From: Phycicoccus avicenniae_A
GTDB lineage: Bacteria; Actinomycetota; Actinomycetes; Actinomycetales; Dermatophilaceae
Length of the DNA: 64,000 bases
Assembly: GCF_050496545.1 (NCBI RefSeq)
Contig: NZ_JBNVZV010000004.1
Span: 124,001 to 188,000, forward strand
Direction: 5' to 3'
Shown here: positions 52,380 through 61,100 of the stretch, in pieces
How the letters are laid out: each line of letters starts with the position of its first letter
Position numbering within the stretch: the stretch's first letter is position 1
The notes under the pieces: generated by a model
Databases searched by the model: none
What the model saw: only the letters and a program-made list of their open reading frames with translations
Told to the model about the DNA's origin: nothing
Translations under genes and position numbers: made by a program

Positions 52380-53678
52380 GTGGAGATCGCCGACTACCTC
52401 AAGGTGGCCCGCCGACGCCTGTGGATCCTCGTCCTCGTCCCGGTGCTGGCCGCCGGCGCCGCCCTGACCTACGGCCTCCTCAGTCCGCGCACCTACTCGG
52501 CGACCGCCACGGTCCTCACCCCGAGCCTGGTCGGTGCCCAGTACAGCCAGTTCACCGGGCCGCAGGCCATCGACCAGTTCGTCAGCGCCTTCGCGGCGAG
52601 CGCCGCCGATCCCACGGTGATCGCCCAGACGGCCACGGAGACCGGGGCCAGCTCCGAGGACCTCACCGACAACGTCTCGGTGGCCCAGGTCGGCGCGAGC
52701 AGCAACGTGACGCTCACCTACAGCGGCGAGGACCAGAAGACCTCCTCGGAGGTGGCCCACGCGCTGGCCACCAACGCCCTGGTCAACATCTACTCCGCGC
52801 AGGGCAAGATCGCCGGCCTCCAGGCCGACGCCGCCAAGAAGGGCGTGGACGCCGCGAACAAGGCGGTCAACGACTACGTCACGAAGGTGGGTGTCGGTGA
52901 GCCCTCCGCCGCGTACACCGCAGCCATCAGCCAGGTGACGTGGCTCCAGCAGACCCAGGCCACCTACGCGGCCAGCGGCGACAAGAGCGCGGCGAGCCTG
53001 ATCCGTGGCTCGATCGCCTCCGCCCAGAAGCAGGCGCAGACCATCGGCGCCACGCTGCCGCAGTACAACACCCTGGTCAACGCCCAGACGCTGGCCAACG
53101 AGGCCTACCAGTCCGCCCTCGGCGACCAGCGCAAGGTCCAGGTCCAGGCCGCCGCGGCGGCCGACCCCGAGGTCATCACGACCACGGACGCCGAGCCGGA
53201 CCGCACGGGGGCGAGCACGGTCAAGCTCGTCGTCCCGGTCGCCGGTGCCGCGGTCCTCTTCGCGATCATCGTCATCGCCCTGTTCGAGTTCATCGCCGCG
53301 GTCCGCCGCCAGCAGTCCGGCCGCGAGCTCGAGGGCAAGCACGTCGCCACCGACACCGTCCCCGCCGAGCCCGCCGCGCACGACACCGCGGAGGCACCCG
53401 CCGAGGTCGTGACCGCCGAGGAGGAGTCCGCCGACGAGGTGGCTCCCGCGTCGGCCCCCGACGCGGTCCCGGCGACGGCGGAGGAGGACCGCCCGGACGC
53501 CGGGTCGCAGGAGCCGGCCTCCTCCACGGCCCCCCCGACGCACCCGCGTCCGGCCCGCACCTCGAAGAAGGCCCGTCGGGCGGCCGCCCGGGCCGCGGCC
53601 CGCGAGCGCGCGAACGAGGAGCAGGAGCCCGAGCACGAGGCGAGCACCGAGCGCACGCCCTCGATGGTGGACGCCTGA
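52380..53678 (+). CDS. Wzz/YveK-type chain-length determinant protein
   Basis: The 432-residue membrane protein has the start VEIADYLKVARRRLWILVLV with TM1 (about 13-37), an extracytoplasmic helical region (about 38-285) and TM2 (about 283-308). A long Ala/Glu/Pro-rich cytosolic tail ends in a basic KKARRAAARAAARERA stretch. This is the polysaccharide co-polymerase layout; no tyrosine-kinase domain is attached. The tail may be a partner-binding or disordered region. GTG 52380 is chosen from the AGCAGGGAG site and homologue starts; GTG 52374 is possible. It would set chain length for the Wzy polymerase at 56928-58430. Confidence 0.85.
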   Translation: MEIADYLKVARRRLWILVLVPVLAAGAALTYGLLSPRTYSATATVLTPSLVGAQYSQFTGPQAIDQFVSAFAASAADPTVIAQTATETGASSEDLTDNVSVAQVGASSNVTLTYSGEDQKTSSEVAHALATNALVNIYSAQGKIAGLQADAAKKGVDAANKAVNDYVTKVGVGEPSAAYTAAISQVTWLQQTQATYAASGDKSAASLIRGSIASAQKQAQTIGATLPQYNTLVNAQTLANEAYQSALGDQRKVQVQAAAAADPEVITTTDAEPDRTGASTVKLVVPVAGAAVLFAIIVIALFEFIAAVRRQQSGRELEGKHVATDTVPAEPAAHDTAEAPAEVVTAEEESADEVAPASAPDAVPATAEEDRPDAGSQEPASSTAPPTHPRPARTSKKARRAAARAAARERANEEQEPEHEASTERTPSMVDA

Positions 53679-53697
53679 CCCGCCCCGCCCCGCACGA

Positions 53698-53737
53698 CCG
53701 GAGGGCCGGCCGACCATGTGGTCGGCCGGCCCTCCGG
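53698..53737. terminator. Bidirectional terminator between the Wzz-like and beta-helix genes
   Basis: A perfect 19-bp inverted repeat (53698-53716 and 53719-53737) surrounds two bases. It begins 19 bases after the plus-strand stop and ends 17 bases before the minus-strand stop, so it serves both genes. Confidence 0.85.
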
Positions 53738-53754
53738 CGTTCGGGCGGTCCGCC

Positions 53755-55122
53755 TCAGCAGACCCCGGTGCGCATGGCCGTCGCGCCGGTGGTGGGCACC
53801 GCGGCCTTGCCGTTGAAGGTGTTGCCCTGGGCCACCCAGTAGGACGCCACGTACGGGCCGAGCTTGGTCGAGGTGATGCGGTTGTCCGCGACCTTCGACT
53901 TCATCATCGCGCCGATCTGCAGGCCGGCGCCGGTGCCGCTCAGGGTGTTGCACGTGACGGTCGAGGCGTTGGTGCTGGTGGCCATCGACGGCGTCCGCAG
54001 GGGGGCGTCCATCATCCGGAAGGCGATGCCCGCCGACCGGTAGCCGGTGACCGTGTTGTGGTCCCACAGGTTGCCCCAGCCGGCCATCTGGTCGTTGAAG
54101 CCGATGGCGATGTTGCTCGCCGTGTTGTAGGTGAACCGGTTGTACGAGGCGGTCTGGTCGGTCGTGAAGGCCCGCCCGTCGCCCGGCAGGTCGGCGATCC
54201 GGTTGCGGTCGATGACGTTGTAGTTCGACCCGTTGTCGACGCGGATGCCCTCCTGCATGTAGTGCTTCACGGTGGAGGCGGCGATGCGGGCGAGGGAGTT
54301 GCCGGTGACCGTCCAGCCGTCGCTGTACGTGCCGAACCAGATCCCCGGTCCGACGCCGCAGGCGATGTCGCTGATCGTGTTGTTCTTGATCACGCCGTAG
54401 CGCGACATCGTGATGTGGACACCCTTGCGGGTGATCGTGTTGCCGATGAGCTGGACGCCGTCGACCGGCTTGAGGGTGGCACCGGCCTTGGCCGCGACGT
54501 ACGAGATCGCGCTGCGCGCGGCCACCGCGTCGTTGGTGCCGCGGCCGGGGACCGCACGAAGGGTGCGCCAGTCGTTGTTCTTGATCGACTTCTGCATCCA
54601 CGCGTAGGCGTGCTGCACGCCCGCACCGGGGATGTAGACGCCGCCGGAGATGTTGAGGTTCTGGAAGGCCCAGTAGGAGGCGGCCTGGCGGAAGCGCACG
54701 GTGCGGTTGATGTCCGGGCCGGTGGCGCCGCAGCTCGGCATCGCGAGGCTGGCGGTGAGGGTCACGGCGCCATCACCGTAGGGCTGGACGGAGATGGGGT
54801 TCTTGGCCGTGCCGGACCTCAGGATGTCGAAGGGGCCGACGTAGCTGCCCTTGCGGACGAGGATGGCGGTGCCCGGCGCCGCGGACCCGATGGCGCTCTT
54901 GAGCTGGGCGGTCGTGCTGACGGTGACCGTCCGGAGGGTGCCGGTGGGAAGGGCCGGACGGACGCCGGTGCTCGCCGGGGTGGCCGCCGCGGCGCCCGAG
55001 GCGAGGGTGGCGGCGCCCGCGGGGGACGCGCTGGCGGGGGCGGTGGAGAGGGCGGAGGCGGCGAGTGCGAGCATGGTGGTGCATGCGAGCACGGCTGCCG
55101 GTTTCACAGAGGTTTTCGGCAT
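53755..55122 (-). CDS. Secreted right-handed parallel beta-helix protein
   Basis: The 455-residue protein has a Sec signal peptide (residues 1 to about 33, ending PASASP). The rest is a beta-helix with repeated N-x-I/V turns such as GVQLIGNTITRKGVHIT, GVIKNNTISD and YNVIDRNRIADL. Such proteins are often polysaccharide lyases, epimerases or surface adhesins. Cysteines near residues 130, 262, 400 and 455 could form disulfides. No catalytic site can be assigned. Its place between Wzz-like and Wzx genes suggests it acts on the locus's own polymer. Confidence 0.8.
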   Translation of the reverse strand: MPKTSVKPAAVLACTTMLALAASALSTAPASASPAGAATLASGAAAATPASTGVRPALPTGTLRTVTVSTTAQLKSAIGSAAPGTAILVRKGSYVGPFDILRSGTAKNPISVQPYGDGAVTLTASLAMPSCGATGPDINRTVRFRQAASYWAFQNLNISGGVYIPGAGVQHAYAWMQKSIKNNDWRTLRAVPGRGTNDAVAARSAISYVAAKAGATLKPVDGVQLIGNTITRKGVHITMSRYGVIKNNTISDIACGVGPGIWFGTYSDGWTVTGNSLARIAASTVKHYMQEGIRVDNGSNYNVIDRNRIADLPGDGRAFTTDQTASYNRFTYNTASNIAIGFNDQMAGWGNLWDHNTVTGYRSAGIAFRMMDAPLRTPSMATSTNASTVTCNTLSGTGAGLQIGAMMKSKVADNRITSTKLGPYVASYWVAQGNTFNGKAAVPTTGATAMRTGVC

Positions 55123-55283
55123 GGGTGATCTTCACTTCGGTCGTGGGAGTCACCGGCTCGTGGACGGGCCACGGCGGGCAGGGAACGCCGTCACAGGGGT
55201 GATGACTCCGACGGGCAGGGGATTCGCAGAGTACTGAGGATGACGGCCCGGTGACGGGGAAACGAACGATCCGGATGGCGCGG

Positions 55284-55360
55284 CGTTCGTCCGCGCTCCC
55301 GGCCGCACCCACCCTGACCTGCACGTTCGTCCGCTGTGCGCTCCCTGAGGACCGTTCGTC
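55284..55360. repeat. Repeated CGTTCGTC units upstream of the beta-helix gene
   Basis: CGTTCGTCCG occurs at 55284-55293 and again at 55324-55333, exactly 40 bp apart (about four helical turns). CGTTCGTC occurs at 55353-55360, and an inverted CGAACG at 55263-55268. They lie between the flippase stop and the beta-helix start and look like operator repeats. Confidence 0.45.
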
Positions 55361-56941
55361 TCAGGACGGTGCGACCCCTGCCGCACGCCCCTTCCGGCGC
55401 CTCAGGAGGCCGGCGAGGAGGGCGCGGTCGTCGGCCTCGAGCCCCCGCAGCAGGAGGACCGAGAGGTACACGACCACGACGGCGGGTGCCGCCAGGAGGA
55501 GCGTCGCGGTGGTGCCGTCGACGGCCAGCCCGAGGAGCACCGCCACGAGGGCGGCCGGGGCGGCCGCGACGAGCGTGGCCACCGTCCCGGTCCCCCGCGC
55601 CCGGATGCCGAGGATGCGACGCACCTGCAGCCACTTCGTCGCGTTGACGAGCAGCAGCGATGCCGTCCACGCGACCGCCGCCCCCAGCACGCCGAAGCGC
55701 GGGACGAGGACGAGGTTGAGCACGACGTTGAGGACGAGGGCGGCCACGTTGTCGACCAGGCTGATCCGGACCAGGCCGGTCATGTTGAGCACCGACCCGC
55801 AGGGCCCGGCGGCCGCGTTGGCCAGCTGCCCGACGGCGAGCACCACCGTGACGGCCGCCGCCGCCGCGTACCCACCGCCGAAGAGCCCCAGGAGCTCGGC
55901 CGGGAAGACGAGCAGGAGGATGAACGCCGGGACGGACAGCCGGATGATCCAGCGGTTCGCGGCGCCGTAGGCGAGGTCGACACCGTCGCGGTCGCCGAGG
56001 TGGTGCAGGCGGGCGACCGAGGGCACGAACGCCGAGTTGATGGGGTTGAGGACGAAGATGGCCAGCCCCACCAGCCGCGTGGCGACCGTGTACGTGCCGA
56101 CGTCCTCGGCCGAGGTGAGGTGCCCGAGGATGAGGGTGTCGGTCCACACGAGCCCGGTCGTCGCGAGGGTCGAGCCCCAGCTGACCACCGCGAAGGAGGC
56201 CATCGGGCGCGGCGTGTAGGTGGGGCGGGCCGGCTCGACCTGGCGCATCCGGCGCACGAGGACGACGACCGCGAGCAGCCCGGCGGTCCACGTGGAGATG
56301 ACCAGGGCCCAGAGGGCGCCCATCAGGCCGTGGCCGAGCCAGAGCGCGAGCGCGGTGAGCACCACGCGCAGCCCGGGGTCGAGGACCTGGCCGATGAGGG
56401 TGAAGGCCCGCTGGCTGCGCCAGCCCTGGGTCGCGGCCAGGGCGGCACCCTGGACGGTGGCCGCGCCGACGGCCAGCGCGACGAGGAGGATGCCGTCGCG
56501 CAGCCCCGGCTCCTGGAGGACGCCGGCGACCCAGCCGGAGCACAGGGCCAGGGCGCCGGAGACCGCGAGGCCCCCGCCGACGGCCACCGCCATCCCGAGC
56601 CGGACGGTGCCGCGGACCGCGCCGGGGTCCGCGTCGGCGAGGCGCATCGCGACGAAGCGGGTGAGCGTGGCCCGGACGCCGCCGAGCGCGACGAGGGTGA
56701 GGATGGTCAGCAGCGCGTAGCACATCGAGTAGCGCCCGACGTCGGCCCCGGAGGTCGTGAGGGCCAGGACGAGCATGATGACGAACAGCGAGCCCTGGCT
56801 GAAGGCGGCCCCGACGATGTTCAGCCCGCCGCCGCGGGCCATCCGGCGCAGGTCGTCGCCCCCGCCTCCGCCGCCCCGCCCGTCGTCGGCGACGTCGGGG
56901 GTCCCGGCCGGGGCCGGGACCGGGACGTCAGCCCGCCGCAT
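55361..56941 (-). CDS. Wzx-type polysaccharide flippase 2
   Basis: The 526-residue membrane protein has twelve to fourteen helices after a disordered Gly-rich N-terminus (GRGGGGGGDDLRRMARGGG). The MOP-superfamily core starts LNIVGAAFSQGSLFVIMLVL, and VFPAELLGLFGGGYAAAA is seen later. It would export the lipid-linked repeat unit of the polysaccharide locus. ATG 56941 overlaps the O-antigen ligase gene by 14 bp. The ORF extension to 57037 lies inside that gene and is not used. Confidence 0.87.
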   Translation of the reverse strand: MRRADVPVPAPAGTPDVADDGRGGGGGGDDLRRMARGGGLNIVGAAFSQGSLFVIMLVLALTTSGADVGRYSMCYALLTILTLVALGGVRATLTRFVAMRLADADPGAVRGTVRLGMAVAVGGGLAVSGALALCSGWVAGVLQEPGLRDGILLVALAVGAATVQGAALAATQGWRSQRAFTLIGQVLDPGLRVVLTALALWLGHGLMGALWALVISTWTAGLLAVVVLVRRMRQVEPARPTYTPRPMASFAVVSWGSTLATTGLVWTDTLILGHLTSAEDVGTYTVATRLVGLAIFVLNPINSAFVPSVARLHHLGDRDGVDLAYGAANRWIIRLSVPAFILLLVFPAELLGLFGGGYAAAAAVTVVLAVGQLANAAAGPCGSVLNMTGLVRISLVDNVAALVLNVVLNLVLVPRFGVLGAAVAWTASLLLVNATKWLQVRRILGIRARGTGTVATLVAAAPAALVAVLLGLAVDGTTATLLLAAPAVVVVYLSVLLLRGLEADDRALLAGLLRRRKGRAAGVAPS

Positions 56942-58430
56942 GCGCGGGCTCGGCACGCCCCGCGCCGGCGTCGGCGCTCGCGTCGTCGTCCCGGGCGCGC
57001 CGCCGCGCGGGGCCGAGGGCCCCGGCGGCCGAGGCACAGGCGGTGATGGCGAGGACGTACCAGAAGTTCGCCAGGCTCTGGATGACGTTGGCGGCCACGC
57101 TCATCACCGCGAACATGACGATGCAGACGACCGCGCCGACCGCGACGCCCCACTCGAGGGTGTGCTTCTCGGTGCGCCGGACCGCCCGCGCGGCCACGAA
57201 GAGCATCGCGGCGACGAGCCCCAGGTAGGTAACCAGGCCGATGATGCCGGTCTCCACGTAGGCGCTGAGGTAGTCGTTGTGCGGCTGCTTGGCCGACTCG
57301 GTGTAGTACTGCGTCGCGTTGAGCCCGATGCCCGTGACCGGGTTGGCCTTGTTCACCGACAGCAGGCTCTCCCAGTACCCGAGGCGCCAGGACAGCGAGT
57401 TGCCGGTGGCCCCGCCGCCGAGCTGTTCGGTCGCCGCGCTCTCGGTGAGCCGGCCGACCAGCCCCGGCACGACGGCGAACGCGCCGAGACCGCCGACCGC
57501 GAGCAGGGCCAGCAGGCGGGTGCGCCGCTGGACCAGGGCGATGATCCCGACGCCCACGGCGGCCGCGCCGATCGCCCCCAGGGTCAGGGTGAGCAGGAGG
57601 AAGACGCCGGCCACCGCGAGCAGCGGCGCGAGCAGGCGCTTGGCCCGCCTGCCCACGTACGGCAGGACGGCCACGCCGAGCAGGAGCAGGAAGGTGAGGA
57701 AGCGGGCGTAGTCGTTGGACTGGGTGAAGGTGCCGGTGAGCCGGGTGAACCCGCCCTTGACCTCGCTCGAGGCGTCCCCCGACAACAGCCCGAGCACCGT
57801 GTACGCCAGCGGCACGACGAGCGCGAGGAAGCAGGCGGTGAGCACCCTGCGCAGCATCGCCCGGTCGGTGATGAGCCGTTCGAGGACGACGAACATCATC
57901 ACGGCCGAGGTCAGCCGGGCGAGCTGGAGCGCGCTGGCCTGCGGGTGGTCGGACCCGAGCACGCTGAGCGCCCCGGCCACGAGGAAGGCGAGGAGCATCG
58001 TGCTGACGACCGAGAAGCGCAGCGAGCCACGCTCGTAGAAGCTGGCCGCCAGCCAGAGCAGGGCGAAGACGAGGAAGAGCACCCCGATGATGCTCGACGG
58101 GTCCAGGCCGCGGGCGGTGACGGTGTTCGAGGCCGTCGTGCCGGCGTCGCTCCCGCTGAACCTGACGACGTCGGTGCTGGCCCGGACGACGAGCAGCAGG
58201 AGGACGAACCAGCTGAACCGGGTGAACGCGACGACCACCAGGCCGAGCCCTGCCACGGCCACGAGCGGGAGGACGGCCATCCGGCTCTGACCGGAGACCA
58301 GCCCGTACCCGCTGAGGATCGAGGCCACGACGGCCATCAGGACGAGCCCGACGGTCACCGTGCGGTTCCAGCGCGGGTCGAGGGTGGGCGGGAGGGGACG
58401 CCTCAGCACGGGGGAGAGCTCGAGGGTCAC
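56928..58430 (-). CDS. O-antigen ligase / Wzy-type polymerase family protein
   Basis: The 500-residue membrane protein has about twelve helices and the Wzy_C/WaaL core with a large outer loop containing GTGNSLSWRLGYWESLLS-like sequence and TGIGLNATQYY, then QPHNDYLSAYVETGIIG, the conserved H-N-x-Y motif of the family. It would polymerise repeat units or ligate the finished chain. The GTG start opens an operon with the flippase. The C-terminal 40 residues are hydrophilic and acidic/basic mixed. Confidence 0.88.
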   Translation of the reverse strand: MTLELSPVLRRPLPPTLDPRWNRTVTVGLVLMAVVASILSGYGLVSGQSRMAVLPLVAVAGLGLVVVAFTRFSWFVLLLLVVRASTDVVRFSGSDAGTTASNTVTARGLDPSSIIGVLFLVFALLWLAASFYERGSLRFSVVSTMLLAFLVAGALSVLGSDHPQASALQLARLTSAVMMFVVLERLITDRAMLRRVLTACFLALVVPLAYTVLGLLSGDASSEVKGGFTRLTGTFTQSNDYARFLTFLLLLGVAVLPYVGRRAKRLLAPLLAVAGVFLLLTLTLGAIGAAAVGVGIIALVQRRTRLLALLAVGGLGAFAVVPGLVGRLTESAATEQLGGGATGNSLSWRLGYWESLLSVNKANPVTGIGLNATQYYTESAKQPHNDYLSAYVETGIIGLVTYLGLVAAMLFVAARAVRRTEKHTLEWGVAVGAVVCIVMFAVMSVAANVIQSLANFWYVLAITACASAAGALGPARRRARDDDASADAGAGRAEPAHAAG

Positions 58431-58810
58431 GGCGGGGTCCTCACCGGCCGGGGCGACCCCGGGGGCCGGGGCGCCGGGCCGTCGCGGGTCGATCGGTCAA
58501 GGCGGCACGCGCCGACCAGCACGAGGGGACCGCCGGTCGCACGTGTCCCCTGCGCCCTGACCGGCTCGCTGCAGACTACTGTACGGACCCTTCTCCGCCG
58601 AGGGGCGGGATCGCCGGGATCCGGCCCGTCCCGCCGTCGCCCGCCGAGCGACGCGGGGCGCGTTCTCGCAGGTGGGGGTGTGTCGGGTCACCGAACGCGC
58701 CCGGTGACCGGGCCGCTCGGGCAGGATGGACGTGGCGCCCGCGCCGGGCGCCGCGCCCGCGCCGGGGCGCCGAGCCATCCGCACCACGGAAGTCAGGGAC
58801 CGGACCGCCG
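58431..58810. other. 380-bp divergent intergenic region
   Basis: This region lies between the start codons of the O-antigen ligase (minus) and the GT4 gene (plus) and must hold both promoters. A TACAGT (minus strand, 58578-58583) is a possible -10 for the ligase operon. No gene, strong repeat or clear -35/-10 pair stands out. Confidence 0.5.
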
Positions 58811-60091
58811 ATGCGCATCCTCCACGTCAACAAGTTCCTCTACCGCCGCGGCGGCGCCGAGGGGTACCTGCTCGACCTCAGCGAGCTCCAGCGGGCCGCC
58901 GGGCACGACGTGGAGTACTGGGGCATGGACCACCCGGACAACCTGCCGGGGCTCCCGCTCGCCGACACCTTCGCGCCCCACGTCGAGCTCGAGCCCGCAC
59001 CGGGCGGGCTCGCCGGCCTCGCCGCCTCGGCCCGCATGGTGTGGTCGCCCGCGAGCGGCCGGGGGCTGGCCCGCGCGCTCGACCGCTTCCGGCCCGACGT
59101 CGTGCACTTCCACAACGTCTACCACCAGCTCTCGCCGTCCGTGCTGAGGCCGGTGCGCGCCCGGGGCATCACCTCCGTGATGACGCTGCACGACTACAAG
59201 CTCGCCTGCCCGAGCTACCAGATGCTCAGCCACGGCGCGGTCTGCGAGCGCTGCGTCGGCGGCAGCACGCTCAACGCCGTCCGCGAACGCTGCAAGTCCG
59301 GGTCGCTCGGTGCCAGCGCGGTCCTCGCGCTCGAGTCCGGGCTGCACCGGCGGCTGCACGCCTACGACGCGGTCGACCGCTTCGTCAGCCCGAGCCACTT
59401 CCTCCGCGAGGTGATGGTGCGGGCGGGGATGGCCCCGGAGCGCATCGTCACCCTGGCCAACGTCGTCTCCGGCGGCGAGGAGGCGCCGGTCCCGTCGCCG
59501 CCCGCCGGGCCCGGCGCGGGCGCCCGGTTCGTCTTCGCCGGGCGGCTCTCGCCCGAGAAGGGCGTCGACACGCTCGTGCGCGCGGTCGGCGGCGCGCCGG
59601 ACGGCATCGGGCTCGACGTCGCCGGGGACGGACCCTCCCGCGCCGAGCTCGAGGCCCTCGCCGCGCAGGTGGCGCCGGGACGCGTGCACTTCCACGGGCG
59701 GCTCGACAAGGCGCAGGTCGCCGACCTCGTGCGGCGCTCGGTGGCGATGGTGGTCCCCTCCCGCTGGTACGAGAACCAGCCGATGACCATCCTCGAGGCG
59801 TTCGCCGCGGCCACCCCGGTCGTCGCGACCGACCTCGGGGGGATGCCCGAGCTGGTGCGCGACGGCGTGGAGGGGCACCTGGTCCCGCCGAACGACGCTG
59901 AGGCCCTGGCCCGGGTGCTCGGCGGGCTGGCCGCCGACCCCGACGGCGCCCGGGCGATGGGCTCCCGCGCCCGCGAGCGCTTCACGGCCGAGTTCACCGG
60001 CGAGGTCCATCTCGCGGGTCTGGCCGCTGTCTATGATGAGGCGCGCCGGGCCAGCGAGCGCGGCCGCGCGCACACGACGACGGAGGGCTGA
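58811..60091 (+). CDS. Family 4 glycosyltransferase
   Basis: The 426-residue GT-B protein has an N-terminal acceptor domain (MRILHVNKFLYRRGGAEGYL, PDVVHFHNVYHQ, and a Cys pair in CERCVGG) and a C-terminal donor domain with FVFAGRLSPEKGVDTLV. It also has the E-x7-E-like site around SRWYENQPMTILEAFAAATPVVA (in pieces: RWYENQPMTILEAF and ATPVVATDLGG). It would add a sugar to the lipid-linked chain from the cytosolic side. Its TGA is followed in the same frame by the sulfotransferase 2 reading frame. Confidence 0.92.
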   Translation: MRILHVNKFLYRRGGAEGYLLDLSELQRAAGHDVEYWGMDHPDNLPGLPLADTFAPHVELEPAPGGLAGLAASARMVWSPASGRGLARALDRFRPDVVHFHNVYHQLSPSVLRPVRARGITSVMTLHDYKLACPSYQMLSHGAVCERCVGGSTLNAVRERCKSGSLGASAVLALESGLHRRLHAYDAVDRFVSPSHFLREVMVRAGMAPERIVTLANVVSGGEEAPVPSPPAGPGAGARFVFAGRLSPEKGVDTLVRAVGGAPDGIGLDVAGDGPSRAELEALAAQVAPGRVHFHGRLDKAQVADLVRRSVAMVVPSRWYENQPMTILEAFAAATPVVATDLGGMPELVRDGVEGHLVPPNDAEALARVLGGLAADPDGARAMGSRARERFTAEFTGEVHLAGLAAVYDEARRASERGRAHTTTEG

Positions 60092-60094
60092 GCC

Positions 60095-61072
60095 ATCGCC
60101 GACGCCACCAGGCCGGCCGACCAGCTGCCCGCCCGACCGTCCACCCGCGGCGTCGCCCGCGTCGCGTTCGTCGCGGGCACCGGGCGCAGCGGCAGCACGC
60201 TCGTGAGCAACGTCATCGGCCAGCTGCCCGGCTGCCTGTCCGTCGGCGAGGCGCGCTACACCTGGGGCCGCGGAGCCGCGGCGAACCATCTCTGCGGATG
60301 CGGGAAACCGTTCTCGGAGTGTCCTTTCTGGCAGGACGTGATGGCCGAGGTCGCGTCCACTCACGGGGACCTCGACCCCGCCGGCACCGCCGAGCGGATC
60401 GACGCCCGGCTCCGCGTCCGCTCGGTGCCGGCCATGGAGCTGCGACGGCTGCGCGGTCGCCCCGAGGTCCTCCCCCACCCCGACGACCCCGTGATCGGCG
60501 ACCTGTACCACGCGCTGGCCGCCCGGCCCGGTGCGGAGCAGGCGATCGTCGACTCCTCCAAGCTCCCCCCGTACGCGCGGCTGCTCGACGGGCTCCCCGG
60601 CGTGGAGGTCTTCCTCGTCCACGTGGTGCGCGACCCCCGCGCGACGGCCTTCTCCTGGCGCCGCAGCAAGGCGACGCGCGACGCCGCCGACAGCGCGCGG
60701 ATGCCTCGCATCTCCGTGGTCCGCAGCTCGGTCATCTGGGTGCTGTGGAACCTCATGGTCCCGCGGTGGTGGCCGGCCGAGCGACGGATGACCGTGCGCT
60801 ACGAGGACTTCGTCGACGACCCCGCCGCCGAGCTGGCCCGGATCGCCGAGGCGCTCGGGACGAGCGTCCCCGAGGGGCTCGTCGAGGGGTCGGCGATCCA
60901 CCTGGCGCCCACCCATTCGGTGGCCGGCAACCCCGACCGGCTGGACGCCGGTGCGGTGCGCGTGCGCCGGGACGACGAGTGGCGCACGGCGATGCCGGCG
61001 CTGCAGCGCTGGGCGGTCACCCTGCTCTGCGCCCCCGGGCTGCGTCGCTTCGGGTACCGGGCCCGGGGCTGA
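60095..61072 (+). CDS. Sulfotransferase domain protein 2 (non-canonical start)
   Basis: About 325 residues. The PAPS loop GTGRSGST (28-35) is encoded at 60176-60199. The zinc-like cluster CGCGKPFSECPFW and the 3'-phosphate region VVRDPRATAFSWRRS follow, then RYEDFVDDP. In this frame the only codons between the GT4 TGA (60089-60091) and the PAPS loop that could start translation are ATC (60095) and CTG (60125). The first ATG/GTG/TTG is GTG 60203, after the loop. GGAGGG seven bases before ATC 60095 favours that start; a base error turning ATG to ATC, or TGA readthrough giving a GT4-sulfotransferase fusion, are alternatives. No signal peptide. Confidence 0.8.
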   Translation: MADATRPADQLPARPSTRGVARVAFVAGTGRSGSTLVSNVIGQLPGCLSVGEARYTWGRGAAANHLCGCGKPFSECPFWQDVMAEVASTHGDLDPAGTAERIDARLRVRSVPAMELRRLRGRPEVLPHPDDPVIGDLYHALAARPGAEQAIVDSSKLPPYARLLDGLPGVEVFLVHVVRDPRATAFSWRRSKATRDAADSARMPRISVVRSSVIWVLWNLMVPRWWPAERRMTVRYEDFVDDPAAELARIAEALGTSVPEGLVEGSAIHLAPTHSVAGNPDRLDAGAVRVRRDDEWRTAMPALQRWAVTLLCAPGLRRFGYRARG

Positions 61073-61073
61073 C

Positions 61074-61092
61074 GCCGGGTACCGGCCCCGGC
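61074..61092. terminator. Weak hairpin between convergent sulfotransferase genes
   Basis: GCCGGG (61074-61079) and CCCGGC (61087-61092) could form a 6-bp stem in the 28-bp gap between the two stops. Short, and only possible. Confidence 0.3.
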
Positions 61093-61100
61093 GGGTCGGC

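Noticed and set aside
60203..61072. Sulfotransferase 2 starting at GTG 60203
   Set aside because: That start would delete the PAPS-binding GTGRSGST loop needed for activity, so an upstream non-canonical start or sequence error is more likely.
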